Positions 8,606-15,222 of a stretch of 64,000 nucleotides of DNA are shown here, piece by piece. The position numbers were made by a program, and so were the translations under genes. The stretch's first letter is position 1, and each line of letters opens with the position of its first letter. The stretch spans positions 62,001-126,000 of the forward strand of contig VMER01000001.1 in NCBI GenBank assembly GCA_007375645.1, read 5' to 3'. Below the pieces are notes generated by a model. It saw only the letters and a program-made list of their open reading frames with translations, ran no database searches and was not told the DNA's origin. The DNA is from Parcubacteria group bacterium LiPW_15. Lineage in GTDB: Bacteria > Patescibacteria > Paceibacteria > UBA6257 > 2-01-FULL-56-20.

Positions 8606-9222
8606 AAAAACTTAAATTTTACGCATATCTTGTTCCCTCTAAGGAAAAGCAGGGGATAACCGATAGTTGGCCAGAGTGCGAGCGGCATGTGAAAGGAGTG
8701 AATGGGGCGAGATACCGCTCCTTTAATTCCCGGGAAGCGGCTTCCGAATGGTTGCATTCCGGAGCGGAATATGAAAAAAAGCCAGCGCGTGTCAAAGCCA
8801 AACTCTCTCCCGGCGTATATTTTGATGCCGGCACCGGAAGAGGCGAGGGCGTGGAAATAAGCGTAACAGACGAGAAAGGCGTTAATTTGCTGCCCAAGGT
8901 TTTGCCGAGAGCAAAACTTAACCGCTTCGGCAAACATTTGGTGGCGCATGCCGATGCCACAAACAATTACGGCGAACTTTTGGCGTTGAAGTACGCCCTC
9001 CGTTACGCGATAAAAGAGGAAGAAAAAAGTATTTTCGGCGACAGCAAGTTGGTAATAGACCATTGGTCAAAATATCAGATAAAGAGGAAAGAGGTCGCCC
9101 CCAAAACAGTTAAGCTCGCGGAGGAGGTGAGCTCTATGAGAGAAGAGTTCGAGGCGGATGGAGGAGTAATATCGCGCGTGTCCGGCGCGGACAATCCCGC
9201 AGATCTAGGGTTTCATAGGTAA
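8602..9222 (+). CDS. rnhA: Ribonuclease HI with N-terminal hybrid-binding domain
   Basis: 206 residues. Residues 5-52 (KFYAYLVPSKEKQG...WPECERHVKGVNGARYRSF) are the RNA:DNA-hybrid-binding domain first known from caulimovirus viroplasmin and eukaryotic RNase H1. The catalytic domain has Asp in YFDAGTGRG, Glu in NNYGELLALKYAL, Asp in IFGDSKLVIDHW and a late Asp in SGADNPAD, the four metal ligands. It removes RNA primers and R-loops. A separate RNase HII lies at 33591. Confidence 0.88.
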   Translation: MKKLKFYAYLVPSKEKQGITDSWPECERHVKGVNGARYRSFNSREAASEWLHSGAEYEKKPARVKAKLSPGVYFDAGTGRGEGVEISVTDEKGVNLLPKVLPRAKLNRFGKHLVAHADATNNYGELLALKYALRYAIKEEEKSIFGDSKLVIDHWSKYQIKRKEVAPKTVKLAEEVSSMREEFEADGGVISRVSGADNPADLGFHR

Positions 9223-9231
9223 CGAAAAGCC

Positions 9232-9257
9232 CCGCCTGCCTGCCGGCAGGCAGGCGG
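9232..9257. repeat. 26-bp perfect palindrome of the CCTGCCTGCC family
   Basis: Core CCTGCCTGCC/GGCAGGCAGG at 9235-9254 extended by CCG/CGG, just after the rnhA stop. It may serve as a transcript end but has no T-run directly after it. Confidence 0.85.
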
Positions 9258-9300
9258 TTTCGCGGCCACCCTTATCTATTTGGAATAATTTTTGAAAATG

Positions 9301-9324
9301 AAAAACCCGGCATTTTAAGCCGGG
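9301..9324 (-). terminator. Terminator of rnpB
   Basis: On the minus strand CCCGGC, a 7-nt loop and GCCGGG are followed by TTTTT, 16 nt past the 3' end of the RNase P RNA. Confidence 0.85.
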
Positions 9325-9340
9325 CCGTTCATATTTTGTT

Positions 9341-9702
9341 GTTGGCAATCCGTAAGCCGGATTCTGTCGGGGACGATCATTTCTCTGGGCCATAGATTGC
9401 TCTATAGCTCAAGCGGGCACAAATCCGCCAGCTGGCGGAAGTACGACCCTTGCACCCAGTAAGGATTTTGCCGTTTCACCTCTTTGGTTTCCCAAAAAGC
9501 TCGCCAAGCACAAAATAAATTCTATGCTCGGCGCCTTGACCCTTTCGAGTTTCGGCGTCTCTGCTCGCACCTCTATCCTTGCGGACGACGGCCGTTAGCC
9601 GCTACTTTTTTACCTAGCACACAAAGTGCTGCGGTGGTGTCCGGACTTTCCTCCCCCTAAGTTGTCTTGCGACGACCGGGAGCGATCGCCTGTATTACCA
9701 AC
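9341..9702 (-). ncRNA. rnpB: RNase P RNA, catalytic subunit
   Basis: Minus-strand RNA of about 362 nt. It holds the invariant 5' block GAGGAAAGTCCGGACACC and the 3' block AGAATCCGGCTTACGG, which form the P4 core, and a closing P1 helix between GTTGGTAAT and ATTGCCAAC. It removes 5' leaders from tRNA precursors. A 16-bp palindrome TCCGCCAG/CTGGCGGA at 9424-9439 has been placed in one of its peripheral helices. Ends are set from the P1 pairing and promoter, so are good to a few bases. Confidence 0.95.
9424..9439. repeat. 16-bp palindrome inside rnpB
   Basis: TCCGCCAGCTGGCGGA, self-complementary; a degenerate relative (CTGCCAGCTGGGCAG) lies at 9769-9783 in the end of the next leftward gene. Confidence 0.7.
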
Positions 9703-9708
9703 TTTAGT

Positions 9709-9714
9709 ATTATA
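9709..9714 (-). promoter_or_regulatory. -10 box of the rnpB promoter
   Basis: TATAAT on the minus strand, 7 bp before the predicted 5' end of RNase P RNA; no clear -35. Confidence 0.7.
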
Positions 9715-9761
9715 CAATAAACCAATAAAAAAGCAAACCCCCGCCGAAGCGGGGGATATTG

Positions 9762-10229
9762 CTACTTTTCTGCCAGCTGGGCAGAGATTCTCGGAGGCAG
9801 ACCGAGGTTTCTTACGGAAACCGAGGTATACCAGTTACGCCAGTTAGAGTAATCGTCTTCGATCATCTTTCGGGCGAGGACTTTCTGAAAGTCGCAGTCA
9901 TAGATCATGTTTTCAAGTTCCGCGTCCTCCGTGTTTTCCAAAAGATCATACTTTCGGATGTAGGAGCGGAAGGTGGCCATTTGGAATTGGAGACAACCAT
10001 ACGAGTATTGATTGTTGTGGTCCAGGATCTTTATGTGTTCCCGGCCCTCAGATTCCTTGTGGGCCAGCTTCTGGAGCCAAGAGTCCATGGCGTCGGGGGC
10101 GTTTTGGGCGCTTACCTGAGCCGAGGATCGGTCGGACACCGCAGACGAAAGCATGGCTACGGGGCTTGTATTGGCAACGGACGCCATGATGGCGCCGGCA
10201 GCCAAATTCTTGATTAGCAGTATATTCAT
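9762..10229 (-). CDS. Exported lytic transglycosylase-like protein
   Basis: 155 residues from ATG 10229. The start has a hydrophobic stretch (MNILLIKNLAAGAIMASVA) suggesting export. The rest resembles an SLT/lysozyme-like domain: LAHKESEGREHIKI gives a candidate catalytic Glu, followed by YSYGCLQFQMATF, which matches the SxGxxQ region of transglycosylases. It probably cuts peptidoglycan. An upstream in-frame ATG at 10304 is rejected because it lies in a terminator-like hairpin. Family assignment is by motif only. Confidence 0.6.
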   Translation of the reverse strand: MNILLIKNLAAGAIMASVANTSPVAMLSSAVSDRSSAQVSAQNAPDAMDSWLQKLAHKESEGREHIKILDHNNQYSYGCLQFQMATFRSYIRKYDLLENTEDAELENMIYDCDFQKVLARKMIEDDYSNWRNWYTSVSVRNLGLPPRISAQLAEK

Positions 10230-10286
10230 GGATTTGCTTTGCTGAATGGCAGTTAATGGCGAATTGCTCCCAAAGTCCAAAGAAAC

Positions 10287-10375
10287 AAAAAACTCGTCAT
10301 ACAACGAGTCTTGCCCACTTAACCTGTTATTCAGTTTTGCTGGGTTAGTTTAGCATGGTGCCGGAAAAAAGTCAA
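10287..10375 (-). promoter_or_regulatory. Promoter followed by terminator-like hairpin (possible attenuator)
   Basis: Leftward -35 TTGACT (10375-10370) and -10 TAAACT (10352-10347) with 17 bp between. About 30 nt into the leader, ACTCGT, a 6-nt loop and ACGAGT (10309-10292) are followed by TTTTT. The hairpin stands between the promoter and the start codon at 10229, so it would stop most transcripts unless bypassed. Confidence 0.6.
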
Positions 10376-10397
10376 GGTTTCCGGTGCCAAAAACACT

Positions 10398-10423
10398 GAA
10401 AAACCCTTATTTTACAAGGGTTT
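10398..10423 (-). terminator. Terminator of the MgtC-family gene
   Basis: Minus-strand stem AAACCCTT/AAGGGTTT with an 8-nt-class loop running into T residues, 24 nt past the stop. Confidence 0.8.
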
Positions 10424-10446
10424 ATAGACCTACTGAAACTCGGGTT

Positions 10447-10920
10447 TTAGGACGCTTTTTGATGTTTTGAGGACTCCGGACGAACCCTCTCGGTAACGTC
10501 TAATTTTCGTAAAATGTAGAGCGAACCGGACATAATTACCGCCGCGACAACCGCAAATTTTATGAGATTTAGGCCCACCAGCGTGCCTATCGCCGCCGCG
10601 GCCCAGATCAGGGCGGCGGTAGTAAGTCCTCGGACATGCTCACCGTTCTTAATGATGATGCCGGCGCCCAGGAATCCGATACCCACGACAATGTTGGATA
10701 TTACTCTGTCGGGTAGGGTATTTTTTAACTCCTCCACCGGAAGTTGGGACATAAAAGGAATCATGATGGAAATCATCGTGAAAATTGCCGCTCCGCCGGC
10801 CACCATCATGGCGGTACGGATTCCGGCTTCCTTGCCGATCACCTCGCGCTCCAAGCCCATAAGAGCTCCAAGCGCCATGGCTATCACCAGCCTCAAAATC
10901 AGTTGAGAAAATGTCAGCAT
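10447..10920 (-). CDS. MgtC/SapB family membrane protein
   Basis: 157 residues from ATG 10920, with four to five membrane spans. Family hallmarks: GALMGLEREVIGKEAGIRTAMMV in the N-terminal half and GIGFLGAGIIIKNGEHVRGLTTAALIWAAAAIG (split here: the GxGFLGAG and GLTTAA motifs) in the second half. Relatives are linked with growth at low magnesium and with control of ATP synthase or membrane potential. A GTG eight codons upstream (10944) is an alternative start. Divergent from aspS, sharing a very short promoter region. Confidence 0.85.
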   Translation of the reverse strand: MLTFSQLILRLVIAMALGALMGLEREVIGKEAGIRTAMMVAGGAAIFTMISIMIPFMSQLPVEELKNTLPDRVISNIVVGIGFLGAGIIIKNGEHVRGLTTAALIWAAAAIGTLVGLNLIKFAVVAAVIMSGSLYILRKLDVTERVRPESSKHQKAS

Positions 10921-10953
10921 GTGTTTATACTCATATAGTATCACATTTTATCA

Positions 10954-12357
10954 ATGAGAACACCGATATCCGAAGTAAAAAACAGCGAAGGAAAGGAACT
11001 GGAATTTTCCGGTTGGGTCCATGCCCGACGCGACCACGGAAAAATTATTTTTATTGACCTAAGAGACCGTTCCGGCCTGGTCCAGGTGGTTTTCACGCCT
11101 TCGATTCCCGAAGCTAAAGACTTGCGGTTGGAATATGCGATTAAAATTACCGGTCTTGTGAAAGCTCGTCCGGCGAGCATGGTTTCCGCCGAGCAGCCTA
11201 ACGGCGCCTTTGAATTGGAAGCTAAGACTCTGGAAATCCTGAACGCATCCCTAGCCACCCCAATTTCCGTAGACACCGACGGCATGGAAATAGACGAGGA
11301 GGTTCGGATGAAGTACAGATATTTGGATCTTCGCCGAGAGCGCCTCAAAAATAATCTTTTGGCTCGGAACAAAGTCATTAAATTTGTTCGCGACTTTTTA
11401 ATCGATAAAAATGAATTTGTGGAGGTGGAAACCCCGATACTTACCAAATCCACTCCGGAAGGAGCGCGGGACTATTTGGTGCCTTCAAGGATCTATCCAG
11501 GCAAGTTCTACGCGCTTCCGCAATCTCCCCAGCAGTATAAACAACTGTTGATGGTCGCCGGTTTGGAAAAGTATTTTCAGATAGCCAGGTGCTTCAGGGA
11601 TGAAGACACCCGCGGAGACCGCCAGCCGGAATTTACTCAATTGGACCTCGAAATGAGTTTCGTAGAGCGGGAAGATGTTATCGCTTTGAACGAAGCGCTG
11701 CTTATCGAACTTATAGAAAAACTTTATCCGGAAAAGAAAATCCAAGAGAAGCCTTTCCCGCGGCTCACCTACAAAGAAGCGACGGAGAAATACGGCATCG
11801 ATCGGCCGGATTTAAGGACCGACAAAAATGATCCGAACTTACTCGCTTTTTGCTGGATAATAGATTTTCCTTTCTTCGAAAAGGTGGATGCTGCGCACTC
11901 CGAAGCTTCAGTGAAGGAGTGGACCTTCACACACAATCCTTTTTCCGCGCCTAAGCCGGAATTTATGGAAGACCTTTTAGCGGAGAAAAATATCGGCGAT
12001 ATTTTAACTACGCAATACGACGTAGTGTTAAATGGCCTGGAGATCGGCGGCGGAAGCATCAGGAACCATAAGCCCGAGGCACTTAAAGCCGTATTTAAAA
12101 TAATGGGTTTTGAAGACGCGAGGATCGAATCGAATTTTGGCCACATGCTTCAAGCGCTTTCTTTCGGCGCTCCGCCGCACGGAGGCATCGCCTGGGGTTT
12201 GGACAGGCTTGTTTCGCTTTTACAGAATGAGCCGAATATCCGCGAGGTTATCGCTTTTCCGAAGACGGGAGACGGTCGCGATCCGATGATGGACTCACCG
12301 TCGACGGTGGATGAGAAGCAGCTAAAAGAGCTCGGTATAAAGATAGAAAAGAAATAA
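10954..12357 (+). CDS. aspS: Aspartyl-tRNA synthetase without GAD domain
   Basis: 467 residues against about 590 in most bacteria. The N-terminal OB fold (GWVHARRDHGKIIFIDLRDR) binds the anticodon; class II motif 2 is FRDEDTRGDRQPEFTQLDLEMSF and motif 3 GLDRLV. The bacterial GAD insertion is missing: DRPDLRTDKNDPN runs straight into LLAFCWIIDFPFFE. Whether it charges only tRNA-Asp or also tRNA-Asn depends on an amidotransferase not in the window. It should be cytosolic and dimeric. Confidence 0.93.
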   Translation: MRTPISEVKNSEGKELEFSGWVHARRDHGKIIFIDLRDRSGLVQVVFTPSIPEAKDLRLEYAIKITGLVKARPASMVSAEQPNGAFELEAKTLEILNASLATPISVDTDGMEIDEEVRMKYRYLDLRRERLKNNLLARNKVIKFVRDFLIDKNEFVEVETPILTKSTPEGARDYLVPSRIYPGKFYALPQSPQQYKQLLMVAGLEKYFQIARCFRDEDTRGDRQPEFTQLDLEMSFVEREDVIALNEALLIELIEKLYPEKKIQEKPFPRLTYKEATEKYGIDRPDLRTDKNDPNLLAFCWIIDFPFFEKVDAAHSEASVKEWTFTHNPFSAPKPEFMEDLLAEKNIGDILTTQYDVVLNGLEIGGGSIRNHKPEALKAVFKIMGFEDARIESNFGHMLQALSFGAPPHGGIAWGLDRLVSLLQNEPNIREVIAFPKTGDGRDPMMDSPSTVDEKQLKELGIKIEKK

Positions 12358-12362
12358 GCGCC

Positions 12363-12830
12363 ATGGCAGCGAAAAAACAGTTAACCCTCTGTCTCGTCCA
12401 TCAGCACCCTAAGATACTTTTGGGGATGAAAAAACGCGGTTTTGGAGCGGGGCGATATAACGGTTTTGGCGGAAAAGTTGAGGAGGGAGAAACCGTGGAC
12501 GAAGCCGCGAAGCGAGAACTGAAAGAAGAATCAGGTATCTCAGTCGATAATTTAGAGAGGGCCGGGATCTTAGATTTTTCCTGGGAGGGTAAAGATGGAA
12601 TATTAGAGGTCCACATTTTTAAGGCCACAGAATTTAAGGGTGTCCCCGAAGAAAGCGAGGAAATGGCTCCAGAGTGGTTCGATGTTTCCGATATCCCGTT
12701 TGGAACCATGTGGCCGGACGATAAATACTGGATGCCGTTGTTTCTTGCGGGAAAAAAGTTTTCCGGTAATTTCCATTTCGGCGAAGGAGACGCGATAATC
12801 GAATATAATCTAAACGAAATAAATAATTAA
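12363..12830 (+). CDS. MTH1-like NUDIX hydrolase (8-oxo-dGTPase type)
   Basis: 155 residues, 5 nt after aspS. The NUDIX box is GGKVEEGETVDEAAKRELKEESG. The surroundings follow animal MTH1/NUDT1 closely: GFGAGRYNGFGGKV before the box, and WFDVSDIPFGTMWPDDKYWMPLF after it, including the Trp/Asp residues that read the oxidised base in MTH1. It should cleanse oxidised purine nucleotides from the pool. Substrate is inferred from this similarity, not shown. Confidence 0.85.
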   Translation: MAAKKQLTLCLVHQHPKILLGMKKRGFGAGRYNGFGGKVEEGETVDEAAKRELKEESGISVDNLERAGILDFSWEGKDGILEVHIFKATEFKGVPEESEEMAPEWFDVSDIPFGTMWPDDKYWMPLFLAGKKFSGNFHFGEGDAIIEYNLNEINN

Positions 12831-12947
12831 AATTCACCCTCCACACTTTTTAGATAGGCACTATGTTTTTGGTGGAAATTAAGATAAAGTTATTCAGAAG
12901 AAATTTATAAACTATCGTCGATTAATTAAAAAGTTAGGAGGGTAAAA

Positions 12948-13427
12948 ATGACACACAATAAAGCGGAAAGGACAGTGGTCTTGATAAAACCGGATGCGCT
13001 CCAGAGAGCGCTTGTGGGCGAAATTATAAAACGCTTCGAACAGAAGGGGCTCAAGATCGTTGCCCTGAAGCTCATGGAGCTTGGCGACGCAATTCTCAGC
13101 GAACATTACAGCCACCACAAAGAAAAGCCGTTTTTCCCGAAACTTAAATCATTTATGATGCAGGCTCCGATCGTGGCTATGGTCCTTGAGGGAATTGAGG
13201 CTATATCCGTAGTCAGAATGATCGCCGGAAAAACCCAGGGAAGAGAGGCGGATATGGGAACCATCCGCGGAGATCTTTCCATGTCCACCCAGGCGAACAT
13301 TGTCCACTCCTCTGATTCAAAAGAAACCGCCGAGGCGGAAATAAAAAGATTTTTCAAAGAAAATGAGATAATCGATTACGTCCACGGGAACTTTAATTTC
13401 GTCTACGCGGAGGAGGAAAGGGAATAG
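12948..13427 (+). CDS. ndk: Nucleoside diphosphate kinase
   Basis: 159 residues, slightly long for the family. Catalytic His lies in NIVHSSDS; other family blocks are VLIKPDALQR, MIAGKTQGRE and GTIRGDLS. It balances NTP pools, fitting an organism that probably scavenges nucleotides. A strong SD (TTAGGAGGGTAAAA) precedes the ATG, unlike most housekeeping genes here. Residues 90-115 lack some of the conserved NPxxAxPGT form (here MIAGKTQGREADMGTIRGD), a mild divergence. Confidence 0.93.
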   Translation: MTHNKAERTVVLIKPDALQRALVGEIIKRFEQKGLKIVALKLMELGDAILSEHYSHHKEKPFFPKLKSFMMQAPIVAMVLEGIEAISVVRMIAGKTQGREADMGTIRGDLSMSTQANIVHSSDSKETAEAEIKRFFKENEIIDYVHGNFNFVYAEEERE

Positions 13428-13430
13428 GCC

Positions 13431-13459
13431 TTGTCTGCGGGAATTTTTTTGTATATAAT
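13431..13459 (+). promoter_or_regulatory. Promoter of the small gene at 13498
   Basis: TTGTCT and TATAAT separated by 17 bp, directly after ndk. Confidence 0.75.
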
Positions 13460-13497
13460 TTTCGCCGATCATCACAACTCAAAGGAAGGAGGGCAAA

Positions 13498-13779
13498 ATG
13501 CCTTTTGTTGCGCAGGAAAAACTTCCCTCTGGCGAAGAGCTCATCGCGAGAGCGGTGAGCGATCTCGACGATTGTAATGTTCGCGCGGAGGGGCAGTATT
13601 CCGTGATCCTGACCCTGAAGGACGGATCCAAATTCCGTCTCCTTCCCACAAACGACAACTGGGTGCGCCTGGGCAGGGAAAGGGTTTCCCATTTCGTGGA
13701 GCGCTCGAACACTCAATACACCTTTTTTGACATGGTTTTCTTTCCCTCCAACGAGAGAGCCTCCTTCCACCTTCATTAA
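13498..13779 (+). CDS. Small hypothetical protein with strong SD
   Basis: 93 residues, soluble, mixed alpha/beta by eye (QYSVILTLKDGSKFRLLP looks like a beta hairpin). Ribosome site GGAAGGAGGGCAAA sits before the ATG, and the gene has its own promoter and terminator, making a self-contained cassette. No family recognised. Confidence 0.65.
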   Translation: MPFVAQEKLPSGEELIARAVSDLDDCNVRAEGQYSVILTLKDGSKFRLLPTNDNWVRLGRERVSHFVERSNTQYTFFDMVFFPSNERASFHLH

Positions 13780-13798
13780 GAGAGGCAGATGATCCAAG

Positions 13799-13829
13799 CC
13801 CCCATTCCCGCAAGGAACGGGGGATTTTT
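13799..13829 (+). terminator. Terminator of the 13498 cassette
   Basis: CCCCCATTCC, loop CGCAA-type, GGAACGGGGG, then ATTTTT; one A/C mismatch in a 10-bp stem. Confidence 0.85.
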
Positions 13830-13836
13830 CTATAAA

Positions 13837-14565
13837 TTATTTCTGTTCCGCTTTGGAGAAAGCTTTCACTATCGCGTCCATATCTCCTTCTAGTATTTTC
13901 TCAATATTGTGCCATTTCTTTCCGATGCGGTGATCCGTGATGCGGTCATCCGGGAAGTTATAAGTGCGGATCTTTTCGGAACGGTCTCCGGAACCCACGA
14001 GTTCGTGTCTCGAGGCGCCGGCCGCGGCCATTTCTTTTTGCATTTGTTCGTCCCGCAGTTTGGTGGCTAGAAGGTTTAAGGCTTTTTCGCGGTTCGCGCT
14101 CTGCGAACGTTCGGCGCGGGAGAAAACCACAATGCCGCTAGGTTTATGGAGCATCCGGACTGCAGTTTCAACTTTGTTGACGTTTTGCCCTCCTGGGCCT
14201 CCGGCGCGTTGAAAAGTCACCTCCAAGTCTCCCTGGTTGATATGCACCTCCTTGGCTTCTACTTCTTTTAAAACGATAACCGAGGCGGTAGAGGTGTGAA
14301 CGCGTCCGCTCTTTTCCGTTTTCGGCACTCTCTGTACCCGATGCACTCCGGATTCCTGTTTTAATGCGTCATATGCTCCGGCACCGGCAATTTCCGCGAC
14401 GAAGGATTTATATCCATAGAGCGAGGTTTCGTTGGAGTCCATTATGTTGAAGGCCCAACCGCGTTTTGCGGCATAGCGCTGATACATTCTGGCGAGATCA
14501 CCCGCAAAAAGAGAGGCCTCATCGCCTCCGGCTCCAGCGCGAATTTCTAATATAACCTTATCCAT
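13837..14565 (-). CDS. prfA: Peptide chain release factor 1 lacking domain 1
   Basis: 242 residues against about 360. GGQ lies at residues 125-127 in AGGPGGQNVNK, and the RF1-type stop-reading motif PxT is PKT at 81-83 (QRVPKTEKSGRVHTS). Later GSGDRSEKIRTYNFPDDRITDHR is intact. The helical domain 1 that touches the ribosomal stalk and PrmC-side partners is absent; a TAA stop lies 9 nt before the ATG in frame, so this is not a missed start. It should still read UAA/UAG. A rescue-type release factor is an alternative, but those usually lack the PxT loop. Confidence 0.85.
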   Translation of the reverse strand: MDKVILEIRAGAGGDEASLFAGDLARMYQRYAAKRGWAFNIMDSNETSLYGYKSFVAEIAGAGAYDALKQESGVHRVQRVPKTEKSGRVHTSTASVIVLKEVEAKEVHINQGDLEVTFQRAGGPGGQNVNKVETAVRMLHKPSGIVVFSRAERSQSANREKALNLLATKLRDEQMQKEMAAAGASRHELVGSGDRSEKIRTYNFPDDRITDHRIGKKWHNIEKILEGDMDAIVKAFSKAEQK

Positions 14566-14605
14566 AGTGAGTTAATTTTAGTCGAAATATATTTTCTGGG
14601 CAAAC

Positions 14606-14638
14606 AAAAACCCGGACAGTCCATGGACTGTCCGGGTT
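14606..14638 (-). terminator. Terminator of rpmE: 30-bp perfect palindrome
   Basis: Arms AACCCGGACAGTCCA and its complement meet without a loop at 14609-14638; the minus strand continues with TTTTT. Almost the same sequence ends rplS at 21354-21384. Confidence 0.85.
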
Positions 14639-14646
14639 AGCAACTG

Positions 14647-14895
14647 CTACTTTGCTTTCTTTACGCGAACCTTCTTTGCTTTCGGTTCAGCTGCTTTGGA
14701 GCGGCGGGTCTTAAAGCGTTCCAGGCGGCCGGCAACGTCAAGCATTTTTTCTTCGCCAGTGAAGAATGGGTGACATTTGGAGCAGATTTCCACTTTTATC
14801 TCATTCTTGGTGGCGCCGACCGTGAAGGAATTGCCGCAGGCGCAGAGTACCTTAGCTTTGGGGAAGTATTCGGGATGAATTTCTTTTTTAGCCAT
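14647..14895 (-). CDS. rpmE: Ribosomal protein bL31 (zinc type)
   Basis: 82 residues from ATG 14895 (MAKKEIHPEY). Zinc ligands are the CACG near residue 18 and CSKCHPFFTG near 38, the C+ form of bL31. The C-terminus is a lysine-rich extension (KAAEPKAKKVRVKKAK) longer than usual. It helps bridge the subunits. The tail probably binds rRNA. Confidence 0.95.
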   Translation of the reverse strand: MAKKEIHPEYFPKAKVLCACGNSFTVGATKNEIKVEICSKCHPFFTGEEKMLDVAGRLERFKTRRSKAAEPKAKKVRVKKAK

Positions 14896-14921
14896 AGTGG
14901 AATCAATTATACATAATTTAC

Positions 14922-14951
14922 TTGACCTGGCAAGACTTTGGGGCATATATT
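14922..14951 (+). promoter_or_regulatory. Promoter of the small gene at 14981
   Basis: TTGACC and TATATT separated by 18 bp. Confidence 0.75.
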
Positions 14952-14980
14952 ATGAGCGGTTCCCCGAGTGAGGAGGTTCT

Positions 14981-15175
14981 ATGGCCGATTTTCTACTGGT
15001 CGATCTGGATCGCGGTGTGGTGGTCGACTTACTTCTGCCTGCCAACGACATCGAAGCCGCAAAGAGAATGGCTCGGGAAAAGTACGGCGTGCTTCCCAGC
15101 CATTTCCATCTCGCCCAACTCGTCCCCGACGACAGCCCCTCTTCGTTCGACTTCACGAGCGCCAGTCAGTCCTGA
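14981..15175 (+). CDS. Small hypothetical protein with strong SD
   Basis: 64 residues, beginning MADFLLVDLDRGVVVDLLLP; soluble and acidic with a Ser/Thr-rich tail. Ribosome site GTGAGGAGGTTCT before ATG. It has its own promoter and terminator like the genes at 13498 and 21649. No family recognised. Confidence 0.6.
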   Translation: MADFLLVDLDRGVVVDLLLPANDIEAAKRMAREKYGVLPSHFHLAQLVPDDSPSSFDFTSASQS

Positions 15176-15194
15176 TTAAGCGTTCGCTCTTCTC

Positions 15195-15222
15195 CCCGGC
15201 CCCCAAAGGCCGGGTGATTTTT
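15195..15222 (+). terminator. Terminator of the 14981 cassette
   Basis: CCCGGCC, loop CCCAAA, GGCCGGG, then TGATTTTT. It abuts the stop of the leftward gene at 15221. Confidence 0.85.

Noticed and set aside
9626..10217. Rightward frames over rnpB and the transglycosylase-like gene
   Set aside because: They read antisense to rnpB and to a better-supported leftward gene.
10230..10304. Longer N-terminus of the transglycosylase-like protein (MYDEFF start)
   Set aside because: The ATG lies in a terminator hairpin; ATG 10229 begins directly at the export signal.
13837..14565. Frameshifted full-length prfA
   Set aside because: The region upstream (14566-14646) is too short and holds a terminator; no domain-1 sequence is found in any frame.
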